DNA of 64,000 nucleotides from Geodermatophilus sp. TF02-6 (GTDB taxonomy: Bacteria; Actinomycetota; Actinomycetes; Mycobacteriales; Geodermatophilaceae). The stretch is taken from positions 62,001 through 126,000 of the forward strand of contig NZ_QOHF01000008.1 in assembly GCF_003319115.1 (NCBI RefSeq), read 5' to 3'. The notes below the pieces were generated by a model. The model did no database searches. It saw only the letters and a program-made list of their open reading frames with translations, and had not been told where the DNA came from. The translations under genes and the position numbers were made by a program. Positions 1 to 9,058 of the stretch are shown in pieces; the first letter of the stretch is position 1; each line of letters opens with the position of its first letter.

Positions 1-59
1 ACAACGTCAAGGCCACCGGGCACGTCGCCAAGCTGCGCCGCGACCTCGGCCTGGCCTGA
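1..59 (+). CDS. C-terminal end of an unidentified protein (partial)
   Basis: An open frame enters from the left edge and stops at TGA 57-59. The last 18 residues, starting at base 3, are basic and end in RRDLGLA. Too little is present to recognise a family. It converges on the minus-strand LtrA-like gene, whose stop lies about 30 bases further on. Confidence 0.4.
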   Translation, partial: NVKATGHVAKLRRDLGLA

Positions 60-88
60 CCGCGGGCCGGCGCGCCCCCGGCCTGCGG

Positions 89-1345
89 TCAGTGGTGCTC
101 GGCGGCCTCCCGCCGGACGGCGGCGCGGGCCTCGGCGAAGTGGACCACCTCGTAGGCCACCAGCCCGACGAGCAGCAGGGTGAGCAGGCCCAGCGCGGCC
201 AGCGCCGGCAGGTGCCGGGCACCCAGCGGCGCCAACAGCAGGAGCAGCACCACGACCGCCCGCGGCCGGTTGATCGACCCGATGTTGCGTTCGCGGAAGG
301 CCAGGTGGCCGAGGAGGTAGGCCGCCGCGCCGCCGAACAACGCCCACAACGGCGTGGCCGACAGCGGGTCGGTCAGCGTGTGCGACCCGGTGTCGCCCAC
401 GTACTGGGCCACCTTCTTCAGGCCGAGGGCCAGGTAGATGATCCCGGCGATCATCGGGAAGTGCAGGTAGGTGTAGGAGTCGCGGGCCAACCGGGGTCGC
501 TGCGCCGCAGGCTGCTCGCGCAGCACCCGCTCGGCCACCGGCGCGACGACGTCGAAGTACGTCCACCACAGGGCGACGGTCACCGTCAGCCCGAGCAGGG
601 CGGTCGCGGCGATGGGCACGGTGAGCGGCAGGTCGGTGACCCCGACGCCGACGGCGATGATCGACTCGCCCAGCGCGATGAGCACGATCAGGCCGTGCCG
701 TTCGGCGAAGTGCCGCGGCGCCGGCAACCGCCAGCCGCCTGCCCCGGCGGCGTAGACCCCGATGTAGTCGACCACCAGCGCCAGCGCCCACAGCCCGGTC
801 TGCGCCGGGCCGCCCAGCAGCGCGCCGACCACCAGCAGCGCGGCGGCGGTGAACACCGGCACCGCGGTCCGCCGCAACTGCCGGCGCAGGCCGCTGTCCC
901 CGGCGGCCGCCACCGTGTACACGCCCAGGTGCCCCAGGCGCACCACGGCCAGCGCGACCGCGAGCACCAGCGGCGCGTGCAGCCCCGCCCCGCGGTCGTT
1001 CCACGCCTCGGGGATGGCCAGCGCGACGAAGAACATCGCGGCCATGGCCACGAGCACCCCCGCCCGCACGACCCCCTCGTCGGCGCGCGCCTGGTTGCCG
1101 AGCCAGGCGTAGCTGCACCACGCCCACCACAGCAGGGCGATCATCACCAGGCCGCGCAGCACGCCGCGCCAGCCCAGGTCGTCGGCCATGAAGGCGGTCA
1201 CCTGGGTGATCGCGAACACGAAGACCAGGTCGAACAGCAGCTCGAGGGTGGTGACCGTGTGGCCCTCGTCGGTGGGCACGAACCGTCCCCACCGGTGTCT
1301 GGTACGTGACGGCGCCGCTGCCGCCGACCCGGTCCACCCGGTCAT
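89..1345 (-). CDS. Low temperature requirement protein A (LtrA) family membrane protein
   Basis: This is a polytopic membrane protein of about 418 residues. Near the N-terminus it carries the LtrA-family signature, with charged residues before a hydrophobic helix (TTLELLFDLVFVFAITQV). A series of hydrophobic segments typical of the 10-12 helix LtrA fold follows. The internal stretch HGLIVLIALGESIIAVG is the other well-conserved LtrA motif. The ATG at 1345 is preferred over the longer frame from 1405 because the extra residues are Gly/Arg-rich and unlike the family. The biochemical role of LtrA proteins is not settled, so no substrate is proposed. It is monocistronic in appearance. Confidence 0.85.
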   Translation of the reverse strand: MTGWTGSAAAAPSRTRHRWGRFVPTDEGHTVTTLELLFDLVFVFAITQVTAFMADDLGWRGVLRGLVMIALLWWAWCSYAWLGNQARADEGVVRAGVLVAMAAMFFVALAIPEAWNDRGAGLHAPLVLAVALAVVRLGHLGVYTVAAAGDSGLRRQLRRTAVPVFTAAALLVVGALLGGPAQTGLWALALVVDYIGVYAAGAGGWRLPAPRHFAERHGLIVLIALGESIIAVGVGVTDLPLTVPIAATALLGLTVTVALWWTYFDVVAPVAERVLREQPAAQRPRLARDSYTYLHFPMIAGIIYLALGLKKVAQYVGDTGSHTLTDPLSATPLWALFGGAAAYLLGHLAFRERNIGSINRPRAVVVLLLLLAPLGARHLPALAALGLLTLLLVGLVAYEVVHFAEARAAVRREAAEHH

Positions 1346-1454
1346 GGGTCGCTCCCGCCCGCCGGGCCCGCCCCGGCCGCTCCTGCCCCCGCGCGGGCAC
1401 ATCATGTCCGCTGCGGGAGAGGGCGACGAGAGCGTTCGCTCCGGGCGGACGCAC

Positions 1455-1940
1455 TCAGGGCCGCCACGTGCCCGGACGCGGCTGGCACCAGGGCCCGCAC
1501 GGGTGGCCGGGGTCCCACGGGAAGGTCCCGCCCGGGTGCGGCCAGGTCAGCTGGTAGGCCGGGACGGAGTACTCGGCGGGACGCTGGTAGAAGCGGTTCG
1601 CCGAGAGCAGCACCTCCCCGGGGTTGGGGCACACCTCGACGAACAGCTGCTCCGCCCAGCCCTCCCAGGTGACGAACTCACCGGGCACGAGCGTGCGCCC
1701 GCCGGCCACCATCCGGGCGGCCTCGTCGAGCAGGCCGTGCGCGCTCTCCGGGCCCAGGCCCACCACGACCAGCTCCGGGTGGCCCAGCCCGAACAGGCCG
1801 ACCGTGTACCCGAAGGACGGCTCGTCGGGTTCCTCGCCAGCGCCCACGTACTGCACCGCCCAGCGGCACTTGCGGATGACGGCGGTGAGGTGGGCGTCCT
1901 CCTGGTCGAGCCAGGCGGTGATCCGCGGATCGGTCGTCAT
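1455..1940 (-). CDS. DUF4262 domain-containing protein
   Basis: This is a soluble protein of 161 residues. It has the DUF4262 pattern [20 protein letters not shown] near residues 43-62, followed by a stretch that reads like the small-protein core of that family. The C-terminus is Pro/Trp rich ([12 protein letters not shown]). No catalytic residues are known for the family and none are proposed. It stands alone between the LtrA-like gene and the LigD-type polymerase, all on the minus strand but with gaps of about 100 bases. Confidence 0.75.
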   Translation of the reverse strand: MTTDPRITAWLDQEDAHLTAVIRKCRWAVQYVGAGEEPDEPSFGYTVGLFGLGHPELVVVGLGPESAHGLLDEAARMVAGGRTLVPGEFVTWEGWAEQLFVEVCPNPGEVLLSANRFYQRPAEYSVPAYQLTWPHPGGTFPWDPGHPCGPWCQPRPGTWRP

Positions 1941-2034
1941 GCCCGGTAGCCTGCGCCGGCGGGGGGACAGCCGGGCGGGACGGCCGCGCCGGGCTGTGGA
2001 CGGCGCCGACGGCTGTGGAGGGCGCGCCGGAGCG

Positions 2035-2988
2035 TCAGTCCCCTGCCTCCGCGCGCCGGGCCTGGGCGCGGCGGCGGCCCTCGTGCATCGCCTGCACCCG
2101 GGCGACCGGGATGGTGTGGCCCTCGGCGACCAGGTCCGCGGGCAGGTCCTGCGGGTCGGGCAGCAGCGCCGTCCACGGGTCGCCGTCGCCCAGCCGCTGC
2201 CGCGCCGTCGTCACGGTGACGTCCCCCGGGTGCACGGACGGCAGGTCCGCCCAGGCGACCGGCGCCGACACGGGCAGGCCCGGGCGGATGCGCGGGCTGT
2301 AGGCGGCCACGATCGTCGACGAACCGGCGCGGGTGGAGTCGAGGAAGACCCGGCCGTGGCGGTCCTCCCGGATGTAGGCCGTCGTCGCCAGCTCCGGGTC
2401 GAGCCGCGCGGCGCGGGCGGCCAGCGCGCGGGTCGCGGCGGCGGCGTCCTCCGCCCGGGCGCCGTGCACCGGGACGACGACGTGCAGCCCCTTGGCCCCG
2501 CTGGTCTTCACCGCACCCGCCAGCCCGGCGTCGGCCAGCGCGCGCCGGACCAGCTCCGCCGCCCGCACGACGACCGGGAACCCCGCGCCCTCCGGCGGGT
2601 CGAGGTCGAGCACGATGCCGGTCGGCTCCTGCTCGCCGGCGCGGGTGAACGGGACGTGGAACTCGACCGCGCGCTGGTTGCCCAGCCACAGCAGCGTCCG
2701 GCGGTCGTCGCAGAGGACCTGGTGCACCTCGCGGTGCGCGCCGAACGACCACACCGGCACGGTGCGCACCCATCCGGGGGCACCCTTGGGCACGTCGCGC
2801 TGCATGAACGGCTGCTGGCCCGGCCGCACCCGCTTGACCGACAGCGGGCGGCCGGCCAGCTGGGGGACGAGCCGGTCGGCGAACGCGTCGAGGTGGTCCA
2901 CCAGGTCGCCCTTGGTGACTCCGAGCCCGTCGCCCAGCGGCGAGTCGAGGCTGGTCAGCCGGACGCCGTCCCGTTCGTCGTCGACCAC
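2035..2988 (-). CDS. Stand-alone LigD-type primase-polymerase domain protein
   Basis: The 317 residues match the polymerase (LigD_Prim_Pol) module of bacterial NHEJ ligase D. The metal-binding pair D128-x-D130 lies in [10 protein letters not shown], the nucleotide-binding SGAKGLH is at 163-169, and a third acidic residue D217 lies in VFLDST. No nuclease or ligase module is attached, and none is encoded next to it. Proteins of this size act in DNA end joining or repair, adding ribo- or deoxynucleotides. No ku or ligase gene is in the window, so a partner must be elsewhere. A strong hairpin lies upstream at 3047-3082. Confidence 0.88.
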   Translation of the reverse strand: MVDDERDGVRLTSLDSPLGDGLGVTKGDLVDHLDAFADRLVPQLAGRPLSVKRVRPGQQPFMQRDVPKGAPGWVRTVPVWSFGAHREVHQVLCDDRRTLLWLGNQRAVEFHVPFTRAGEQEPTGIVLDLDPPEGAGFPVVVRAAELVRRALADAGLAGAVKTSGAKGLHVVVPVHGARAEDAAAATRALAARAARLDPELATTAYIREDRHGRVFLDSTRAGSSTIVAAYSPRIRPGLPVSAPVAWADLPSVHPGDVTVTTARQRLGDGDPWTALLPDPQDLPADLVAEGHTIPVARVQAMHEGRRRAQARRAEAGD

Positions 2989-3026
2989 CGGCCCACCGTG
3001 CCCGGCCGCGCCGACCCCGGCAACCC

Positions 3027-3082
3027 GCGTCCTGGCTCAGCTCCGCGCGTCCTGGCTCAGCGTCGACCGTGAGCCAGGACGC
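3027..3082. repeat. Direct copy plus perfect 13-bp hairpin
   Basis: GCGTCCTGGCTCA occurs at 3027-3039 and again at 3047-3059. The second copy forms a perfect inverted repeat with TGAGCCAGGACGC at 3070-3082 (loop of 10 bases). It sits between the metallo-beta-lactamase gene (whose transcript ends here) and the polymerase gene, so it could be the terminator of the former. The direct copy instead suggests a mobile palindromic repeat. Confidence 0.7.
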
Positions 3083-3133
3083 CGGACGACCAGGTCACCT
3101 GATCGAGCCTGTCGCACAGACCCGCGCCCCGGG

Positions 3134-3874
3134 TCACACGTCGTAGGTCGCGCCGGTGCGGACCAGCTCGGCCGCCGCGAAGACCGCCCGCGCCGAGGCG
3201 AGCTGGGCGTCGGCGTCGACCCAGGGCGGCACGTGGGTGACCAGCAACCGGCCCACCCCGGCCGCCGCGGCGTGCTCGCCGGCCTGGCGGCCGGTCAGGT
3301 GCAGGTCGGGTGGGAGGTCCGGGACGTCGGGGTGGGCGGCCTCGGCGAGCAGCACGTCGGCGCCGCGGGCCAGGTCGACGACCCGGTCGCAGGCGCCGGT
3401 GTCACCGGTGTAGACCAGCGACCGACCGCCGACGGTCAGCCGCACCGCGTGGCACTCGACCGGGTGGGCGGTGCGCGCGGTCCGCACTGCGAACGGCCCC
3501 AGGACGAACGGCTCCCCGGTGAGGACGGCGAAGTCGAAGACGTCCTCGAGCGGGGCGCTGTCCCCGTAGTAGGCGGCGGCCAGCCGCCGGTCGGCGCCCG
3601 CCGGGGCGTAGAGGGGCACCGGCCGCCCGCGGGAGTGCCCCGAGTAGCGGTGCCACACCACGAACGGGGCGACGTCGAGGCAGTGGTCGGCGTGCAGGTG
3701 CGACAGGTAGACCGCATCGATCGCGGCCGGGTCGGCCAGCGCCTGCAACGGGCCGAAGGCGCCGCTGCCCAGGTCGAGCAGCAGGCGGAACCCGTCGTGC
3801 TCGACCAGGTAGCACGATGCCGGGGACGTCGGCCCCGGGCCGCTGCCAGAGCAGCCGACCACCGTCAGCCTCAC
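3134..3874 (-). CDS. MBL-fold metallohydrolase, cyclic-nucleotide phosphodiesterase type (Rv1339-like)
   Basis: This is a metallo-beta-lactamase fold protein of 246 residues. The metal-binding signature H59-x-H61-x-D63-H64 lies in YLSHLHADHCLD, there is a further His near AHPVECHAV, and YTGDTG supplies the bridging Asp. Length and motifs fit the Rv1339-type class II-like phosphodiesterases reported to hydrolyse cAMP. The position downstream of cysM/cysO/mec/clpS also matches the M. tuberculosis order. In that order a rhomboid gene and murI normally lie between cysM and this gene. Here they are missing and a repeat block fills the gap. Confidence 0.85.
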   Translation of the reverse strand: MRLTVVGCSGSGPGPTSPASCYLVEHDGFRLLLDLGSGAFGPLQALADPAAIDAVYLSHLHADHCLDVAPFVVWHRYSGHSRGRPVPLYAPAGADRRLAAAYYGDSAPLEDVFDFAVLTGEPFVLGPFAVRTARTAHPVECHAVRLTVGGRSLVYTGDTGACDRVVDLARGADVLLAEAAHPDVPDLPPDLHLTGRQAGEHAAAAGVGRLLVTHVPPWVDADAQLASARAVFAAAELVRTGATYDV

Positions 3875-3947
3875 GCCACCGCCTCTCGCACGCCGGCCAG
3901 GCTAACGGCCCCGTAGCAGGGGCCCACGCCGCACCTCGACCGGCCCC

Positions 3948-4144
3948 CTGCAGATGGAAGGACCCAGTCCCCGGCCCCCTCCCGGGCAGGCCCCGTCCAG
4001 AGGCTCGCCGCGAGCGTGCGAGCGGTGAGGAGGACGGGGTCCTTCTCCGAGGGGGGAGCCTCCGGACGGGGGCCGTGGTGGGGGGCAGGGAGGACCTTCA
4101 AAGGTGGCAGGGGGGTCCTTCAAGGGGGTCAGCGGGGTCCTTCA
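3948..4144. repeat. G-rich intergenic repeat, family 3, copy 1
   Basis: This block contains CTGCAGATGGAAGGACCCAG from 3948 and the opposing GGACGGGGTCCTTCTCCGA at 4032-4050, which can pair with each other. Three GTCCTTCA-type boxes follow up to the cysM stop. Related blocks occur near 5528, 10500, 16680, 24368 and 31120. The last box abuts the cysM stop codon, so it may also act as a 3' end structure. Confidence 0.7.
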
Positions 4145-5423
<1,279 letters not shown>

Positions 5424-5527
5424 GGCGTGCTGCTCTCCTCTGGAGGGGTCGGGGTCGCTGCGCGTGGCAGCGGGACGTGCCTCTCGACGGGCAACGCCCG
5501 TCCGCCATCCGGGATTCCGCCCGGTCG

Positions 5528-5620
5528 GCCCTCCTGCAGTAGAAGGATCCCGTCCCCCTCACCCCTCGCGAGCTCGGGGCGAGCCTCCGGACGGGACCGG
5601 GGGCAGGAGGGTCCTCCTTC
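5528..5620. repeat. G-rich intergenic repeat, family 3, copy 2
   Basis: It starts with CTGCAGTAGAAGGATCCCGT, passes through a palindromic CCCTCGCGAGCTCGGGG-like centre near 5568-5580, and ends with GGAGGGTCCTCCTTCAG, where the last TCA is the mec stop codon. The two ends are complementary, so the whole block can fold as a hairpin between mec and cysO. Confidence 0.65.
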
Positions 5621-6092
5621 AGTCGTAGACGACGGTGGTCGGCGAGTGGCCGAACAGGTAGGACTCGACGACCTCGACGTCCTCCTCGGTGACGACGCCG
5701 TCGACGATGCGGAAGCTGCGGAACTCGACCTCGTCACCGGCCAGGCCCGTCCGGTTGCCGTGGGAGCGGGTGGAGACCAGCACGTAGTGGGCTCCCGGCT
5801 CGGACGCGTAGCTGATGTCGGTCCGCGACGGGGAGGCCTCGGTGGCCGTGTGCGAGTGGTAGACCACCACCGGCTCCTCGCCCCGGTCGTCCATCTCCCG
5901 GTACAGCCGCAGCAGGTCGCCGGAGTCGAACTCGTAGAACGTCGGCGACCGCGCGGCGTTGAGCATCGGGATGAAGCGCTCGGGCCGGTCGCTGCCCTCG
6001 GGACCGGCGACGACGCCACAGGCCTCGTCCGGGTGGTCCTCCCGGGCGTGGGCCACGATGGCGTCGTAGGTCGCGCGGTCGATGCGCAGCAC
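5619..6092 (-). CDS. mec: CysO-cysteine peptidase Mec (JAMM/Mov34 metalloprotease)
   Basis: This 157-residue JAMM-domain zinc protease has all signature residues: Glu23 (DEACGVV), His79 and His81 (YHSHT), Ser89 and Asp92 (SPSRTDIS), fitting HxHx7Sx2D exactly. The mycobacterial homologue releases cysteine from CysO-Cys. Here it may have a second job, removing the Cys that is genetically encoded at the end of CysO. The start ATG at 6092 follows no obvious Shine-Dalgarno, and it is the first gene of the mec-cysO-cysM unit. Confidence 0.92.
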   Translation of the reverse strand: MLRIDRATYDAIVAHAREDHPDEACGVVAGPEGSDRPERFIPMLNAARSPTFYEFDSGDLLRLYREMDDRGEEPVVVYHSHTATEASPSRTDISYASEPGAHYVLVSTRSHGNRTGLAGDEVEFRSFRIVDGVVTEEDVEVVESYLFGHSPTTVVYD

Positions 6093-6163
6093 ATCACCAG
6101 TCTAGGCGGGCTCCCGCCCGGGCCGGGACGGCGGTCGGCGGCCGCCCGGTACGGTGCCGCTGC

Positions 6164-6352
6164 GTGGTCCTCGAACCGCTCGTGCTCGCCGGCGTCCTGG
6201 TGCTCGCGCTGCCGGCCCTGGTCCTGGAGATGCCCGGCCTGGTGTCGGTGTTCTCCGTGCTCGACCTGCTGCTCGCGGTGCTGGTCGTGCTCACCTCCGG
6301 CCGGCGCGACCGGCGACGAGTGCGTCGACGAGCGACCCCTGCAGGCCGGTGA
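6164..6352 (+). CDS. Possible small membrane protein (hydrophobic, 62 aa)
   Basis: A GTG-started frame encodes two almost continuous hydrophobic stretches (LVLAGVLVLALPALVLEM and [16 protein letters not shown]), then an Arg-rich tail. It lies in the only gap between mec and the DUF2017 gene and overlaps the end of the latter by about 60 bases on the opposite strand. TACGGT just upstream could serve as a -10 for a leaderless transcript. No family was recognised. High G+C makes chance hydrophobic frames common, so this is tentative. Confidence 0.35.
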   Translation: MVLEPLVLAGVLVLALPALVLEMPGLVSVFSVLDLLLAVLVVLTSGRRDRRRVRRRATPAGR

Positions 6353-6788
6353 GCCAGTAGTAGACGGCCAGCTGCTGGCCCTCCTCGGTGGAGAGGTCCT
6401 CGGGCGGCTCGGTGTCCTCGGCGATGTCGAGCCGGGTGCCCAGCGCCAGGCGCAGGTCGTTGCTGGTGCGCAGCCACGCGGCCGCCTGGTCGGGGTCGAG
6501 GCGGACCGTCCCGCCGTCCGAGGGCAGGCTGGCCCGCACCGTGGCCAGGTCGTCGGTCTTGCCCGAACGCAGCGCCGACTCGGTCATCCCGCGGTAGTCG
6601 GCGGCCAGCTCCGGGTCGGAGCGGTGGCCCGCGGGCAGCAGCCGGGCCACCACCGGGTCGCCGGCCACGTCGTCGGCGTCCGCGGTGAGCAGCTGCTCGA
6701 GCTGGTCGAGCAGGAGGGCGACGACGCGGGTCTCGGCCGGCTCCAGCCGCGCCACGACGTCGTCCCCCCGGCGGCGGAAGGGTCTCAC
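6291..6788 (-). CDS. DUF2017 domain-containing protein (Rv1332-like)
   Basis: This is a soluble, mostly helical protein of about 165 residues, matching the actinobacterial DUF2017 family that almost always follows clpS. The GTG at 6788 is chosen because it overlaps the clpS stop as GTGA, giving translational coupling; the longer ATG frame from 6812 would lie inside clpS. Pfam-style landmarks are the acidic centre ([18 protein letters not shown]) and Leu-rich N-terminal helix. The function is unknown. Conservation beside the N-recognin adaptor ClpS suggests a link to regulated proteolysis. Confidence 0.82.
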   Translation of the reverse strand: MRPFRRRGDDVVARLEPAETRVVALLLDQLEQLLTADADDVAGDPVVARLLPAGHRSDPELAADYRGMTESALRSGKTDDLATVRASLPSDGGTVRLDPDQAAAWLRTSNDLRLALGTRLDIAEDTEPPEDLSTEEGQQLAVYYWLTGLQGSLVDALVAGRAGRR

Positions 6789-7081
6789 GAGTCCTGCTGG
6801 AAGCTGGCCCACAGCCCGTAGGCGTGCAGCCGGCTGGTGTCGTGCTCCATGCGCTCGCGCGGACCGCTGCTGACGATCGCCCTGCCCTCGTGGTGCACCT
6901 GCAGCATCAGCGACGTCGCCGTCGGCTCGTCGTAGCCGAACAGCTCCCGCAGCACCAACGTCACGTAGGTCATGAGGTTGACCGGGTCGTTCCAGACGAT
7001 GGTCACCCAGGGCCGGTCGAGGTCGCCGTGCTCTTCGACGGTCTCCTCCGGCGTCCGTGTCGGCGCGAGCGGTCCGGCCAC
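6785..7081 (-). CDS. clpS: ATP-dependent Clp protease adaptor ClpS
   Basis: The protein has about 98 residues from the GTG at 7081, which has a GGTGGG ribosome site. It carries the ClpS core: [20 protein letters not shown], which contains the N-degron pocket residues (Asn-Asp in NDPVNLM), and the second motif [12 protein letters not shown]. ClpS delivers N-end-rule substrates to the ClpAP/ClpCP protease. The stop overlaps the DUF2017 start. It is divergent from pncB, with about 50 bases between start codons, so the two promoters overlap. Confidence 0.9.
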   Translation of the reverse strand: MAGPLAPTRTPEETVEEHGDLDRPWVTIVWNDPVNLMTYVTLVLRELFGYDEPTATSLMLQVHHEGRAIVSSGPRERMEHDTSRLHAYGLWASFQQDS

Positions 7082-7133
7082 GGACCCACCATAGAACGCG
7101 GTGTGCACCGGGTCGCGCCTACGCTGCGGGGCC

Positions 7134-8447
7134 ATGTCGTCCGGTCACATGTCGTCCGGTGCACTGCCGACGGGTCCCGCGCTGCTCACCGACCGGTACG
7201 AGGTGACCATGGTCGCCGCGGCCCTCGCCGACGGCACCGCCGAGCGCGACTGCGTGTTCGAGGTGTTCGCCCGCCGGCTGCCGCACGGCCGGCGCTACGG
7301 GGTGCTCGCCGGCACCGGGCGGCTGCTGGAGGAGCTGGTCGCCTTCCGCTTCGGCGACGAGGAGCTCGCCGCGCTCCAGGAGCAGGGGCTCACCGACCCC
7401 CGGCTGCTGGACTGGCTGGCGGGGTACTCCTTCTCCGGGGACGTCGACGGCTACGCCGAGGGCGAGCTGTTCTTCCCGGGCTCCCCCGTGCTGACCGTCC
7501 GGGCGCCGTTCGCCGAGGGCGTGCTGCTGGAGACGCTCGTCCTCTCCGTGCTCAACCACGACAGCGCCATCGCCTCCGCGGCGGCGCGGATGGTGGCCGT
7601 GGCCTGCGGGCGGCCGTGCATCGAGATGGGGTCGCGGCGCACGCACGAGGAGGCCGCGGTGGCCGCCGCCCGCGCCGCGTACCTGGTCGGCTTCGCCGCC
7701 ACCTCGAACCTGGCGGCCGGCCGCCGCTACGGGGTGCCGACCACCGGCACCAGCGCGCACGCCTTCACCCTGCTGCACGACGACGAGGCGGCGGCGTTCC
7801 GCGCCCAGGTCGCCGCGCTCGGCGTGGGCACCACCCTCCTGGTGGACACCTACGACGTCGACCAGGGCATCCGGACGGCGGTCGAGGTCGCCGGCCCCGA
7901 GCTGGGGGCGATCCGGCTGGACTCCGGCGACCTGCCCACCCTGGCTGCGCACGCGCGGCAGCTGCTCGACGAGCTGGGCGCCACCCGCACCCGGATCATC
8001 GTGACCAGCGACCTCGACGAGTTCGCCATCTCCGGGCTGATGGTCGCGCCGGTCGACGGCTACGGGGTGGGCACCTCGCTGGTCACCGGGTCGGGTGCGC
8101 CGACCGCCGGGATGGTCTACAAGCTGGTCGAGCGGGACGGCGTCCCGGTGGCCAAGCGCTCGGAGGGCAAGAACTCGGTGGGCGGCCGCAAGTCCGCCGT
8201 CCGCCGGCACGACGCCTTGGGGACGGCGACGGCGGAGGTGGTGAGCAGCGCGCCGATCAGGCCCCAGGACGGCGACCGGCCCCTGGTCGTCGCGCTGGTC
8301 CGCGGCGGCGAGCCGTGCGCGCCGGCTCCGCCGCGGGAGGCGCTGGTGACCGCGCGGGCGCACCACGAGCGGGTCCGCTCCGCGCTGCCGGCGGAGGCGT
8401 TCGCGCTGTCCCGCGGGGAGTGCGCCATCGACACCGTGACGGCTTGA
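7134..8447 (+). CDS. pncB: Nicotinate phosphoribosyltransferase
   Basis: This protein of about 437 residues belongs to the NAPRTase family, which joins nicotinate and PRPP to give nicotinate mononucleotide in the Preiss-Handler route to NAD. The N-terminal [10 protein letters not shown], the catalytic/PRPP-facing [25 protein letters not shown] and GVGTSLVTG are all typical family motifs. The ATG at 7134 is preferred over an upstream frame that would run into clpS. The neighbour immediately downstream is a broken nicotinamidase, the enzyme that normally makes its substrate. Confidence 0.93.
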   Translation: MSSGHMSSGALPTGPALLTDRYEVTMVAAALADGTAERDCVFEVFARRLPHGRRYGVLAGTGRLLEELVAFRFGDEELAALQEQGLTDPRLLDWLAGYSFSGDVDGYAEGELFFPGSPVLTVRAPFAEGVLLETLVLSVLNHDSAIASAAARMVAVACGRPCIEMGSRRTHEEAAVAAARAAYLVGFAATSNLAAGRRYGVPTTGTSAHAFTLLHDDEAAAFRAQVAALGVGTTLLVDTYDVDQGIRTAVEVAGPELGAIRLDSGDLPTLAAHARQLLDELGATRTRIIVTSDLDEFAISGLMVAPVDGYGVGTSLVTGSGAPTAGMVYKLVERDGVPVAKRSEGKNSVGGRKSAVRRHDALGTATAEVVSSAPIRPQDGDRPLVVALVRGGEPCAPAPPREALVTARAHHERVRSALPAEAFALSRGECAIDTVTA

Positions 8448-8866
8448 GACGAGACGCCACGACACGAGGACCGGCGACCCGGGCACTGCTGGTGGTCGAC
8501 GTGCAGAACGACTGCTGTGCAGGCGGCAGCCTCGCCGTCGCCGTCGGGGCCGCCGTGGCCGAGGCGATCAGCGAGCACCGAGGGTCACGACGACGGGGGT
8601 CACCACACCGCCGCGTACTCCGGCTTCGAGGGCAACTCCGAGGGGGTGCCGCTGGCGCAGTGGCTGCGCGAGCGCGGCGTGGAGGCCGTCGACGTGGTCG
8701 ACACCGCCACCGGCCGCTGCGTGCGGCGACCGCGCTGGACGCCGTCCACGAGGGCTTCGCCACCGGGGTGCTCCTGCCGCTCACCGCCGGCGTCGCCGAG
8801 GCCGCCCTCGACCAGCTGCGCTCCGCCGGCGTCGAGCTGCCGGGCACGGTGCACCGCCGCACGTGG
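8444..8866 (+). pseudogene. Degenerate nicotinamidase (pncA) remnant
   Basis: Isochorismatase-fold sequence is spread over two frames. Frame 1 starts at a TTG overlapping the pncB stop and gives ALLVVDVQNDCCAGGSLAV, which keeps the catalytic Asp. After about 8590 the match jumps to HTAAYSGFEGNSEGVPLAQW and ATGRCV (catalytic Cys) in another frame. It then returns to ATALDAVHEGFATGVLLPL in the first frame. About 60-70 residues between the Asp and the AYS motif, including the catalytic Lys region, are deleted. It cannot make an active enzyme. Confidence 0.8.
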
Positions 8867-8877
8867 ACCCCGCCCGG

Positions 8878-8934
8878 GCATGGGAAGCGATACGTGCGTC
8901 CGCGGCGCCAGAACGGGTGTATGGCTTCCCATGC
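8878..8934. repeat. Palindromic repeat family 1, copy 1
   Basis: The left arm is GCATGGGAAGCGATACGTGC (plus GT) at 8878-8899. The right arm at 8913-8934 ends TGGCTTCCCATGC and is its imperfect complement, with a 13-base loop. A nearly perfect second copy lies at 31247-31303. It sits between the pncA remnant and serB. Confidence 0.85.
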
Positions 8935-8998
8935 CCCGGCCTCCGGGAGCGGGACACGAGCAGCGGTCGGACGGCGACGGGATGGGCAGGCGCCCGCG

Positions 8999-9058
8999 GT
9001 GTCATCGGGAGGACCGCAGTGTCATCGAGAGGACCGCGGTGTCATCGAGAGGACGACG
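8999..9058. repeat. Three tandem 20-bp units overlapping the serB stop
   Basis: The units GTGTCATCGGGAGGACCGCA, GTGTCATCGAGAGGACCGCG and GTGTCATCGAGAGGACGACG lie head to tail at 8999, 9019 and 9039. The serB stop codon (9042-9044) lies inside the third unit. Loss or gain of a unit would therefore leave the serB frame intact but change its immediate 3' region. Confidence 0.8.

Noticed and set aside
92-1309. Plus-strand 405-codon frame opposite the LtrA-like gene
   Set aside because: Its Gln/Arg/His/Gly-rich translation mirrors the membrane protein on the other strand.
8999-9058. Possible CRISPR array
   Set aside because: The three 20-bp units are directly adjacent with no spacers, and no cas genes are present anywhere in the window.
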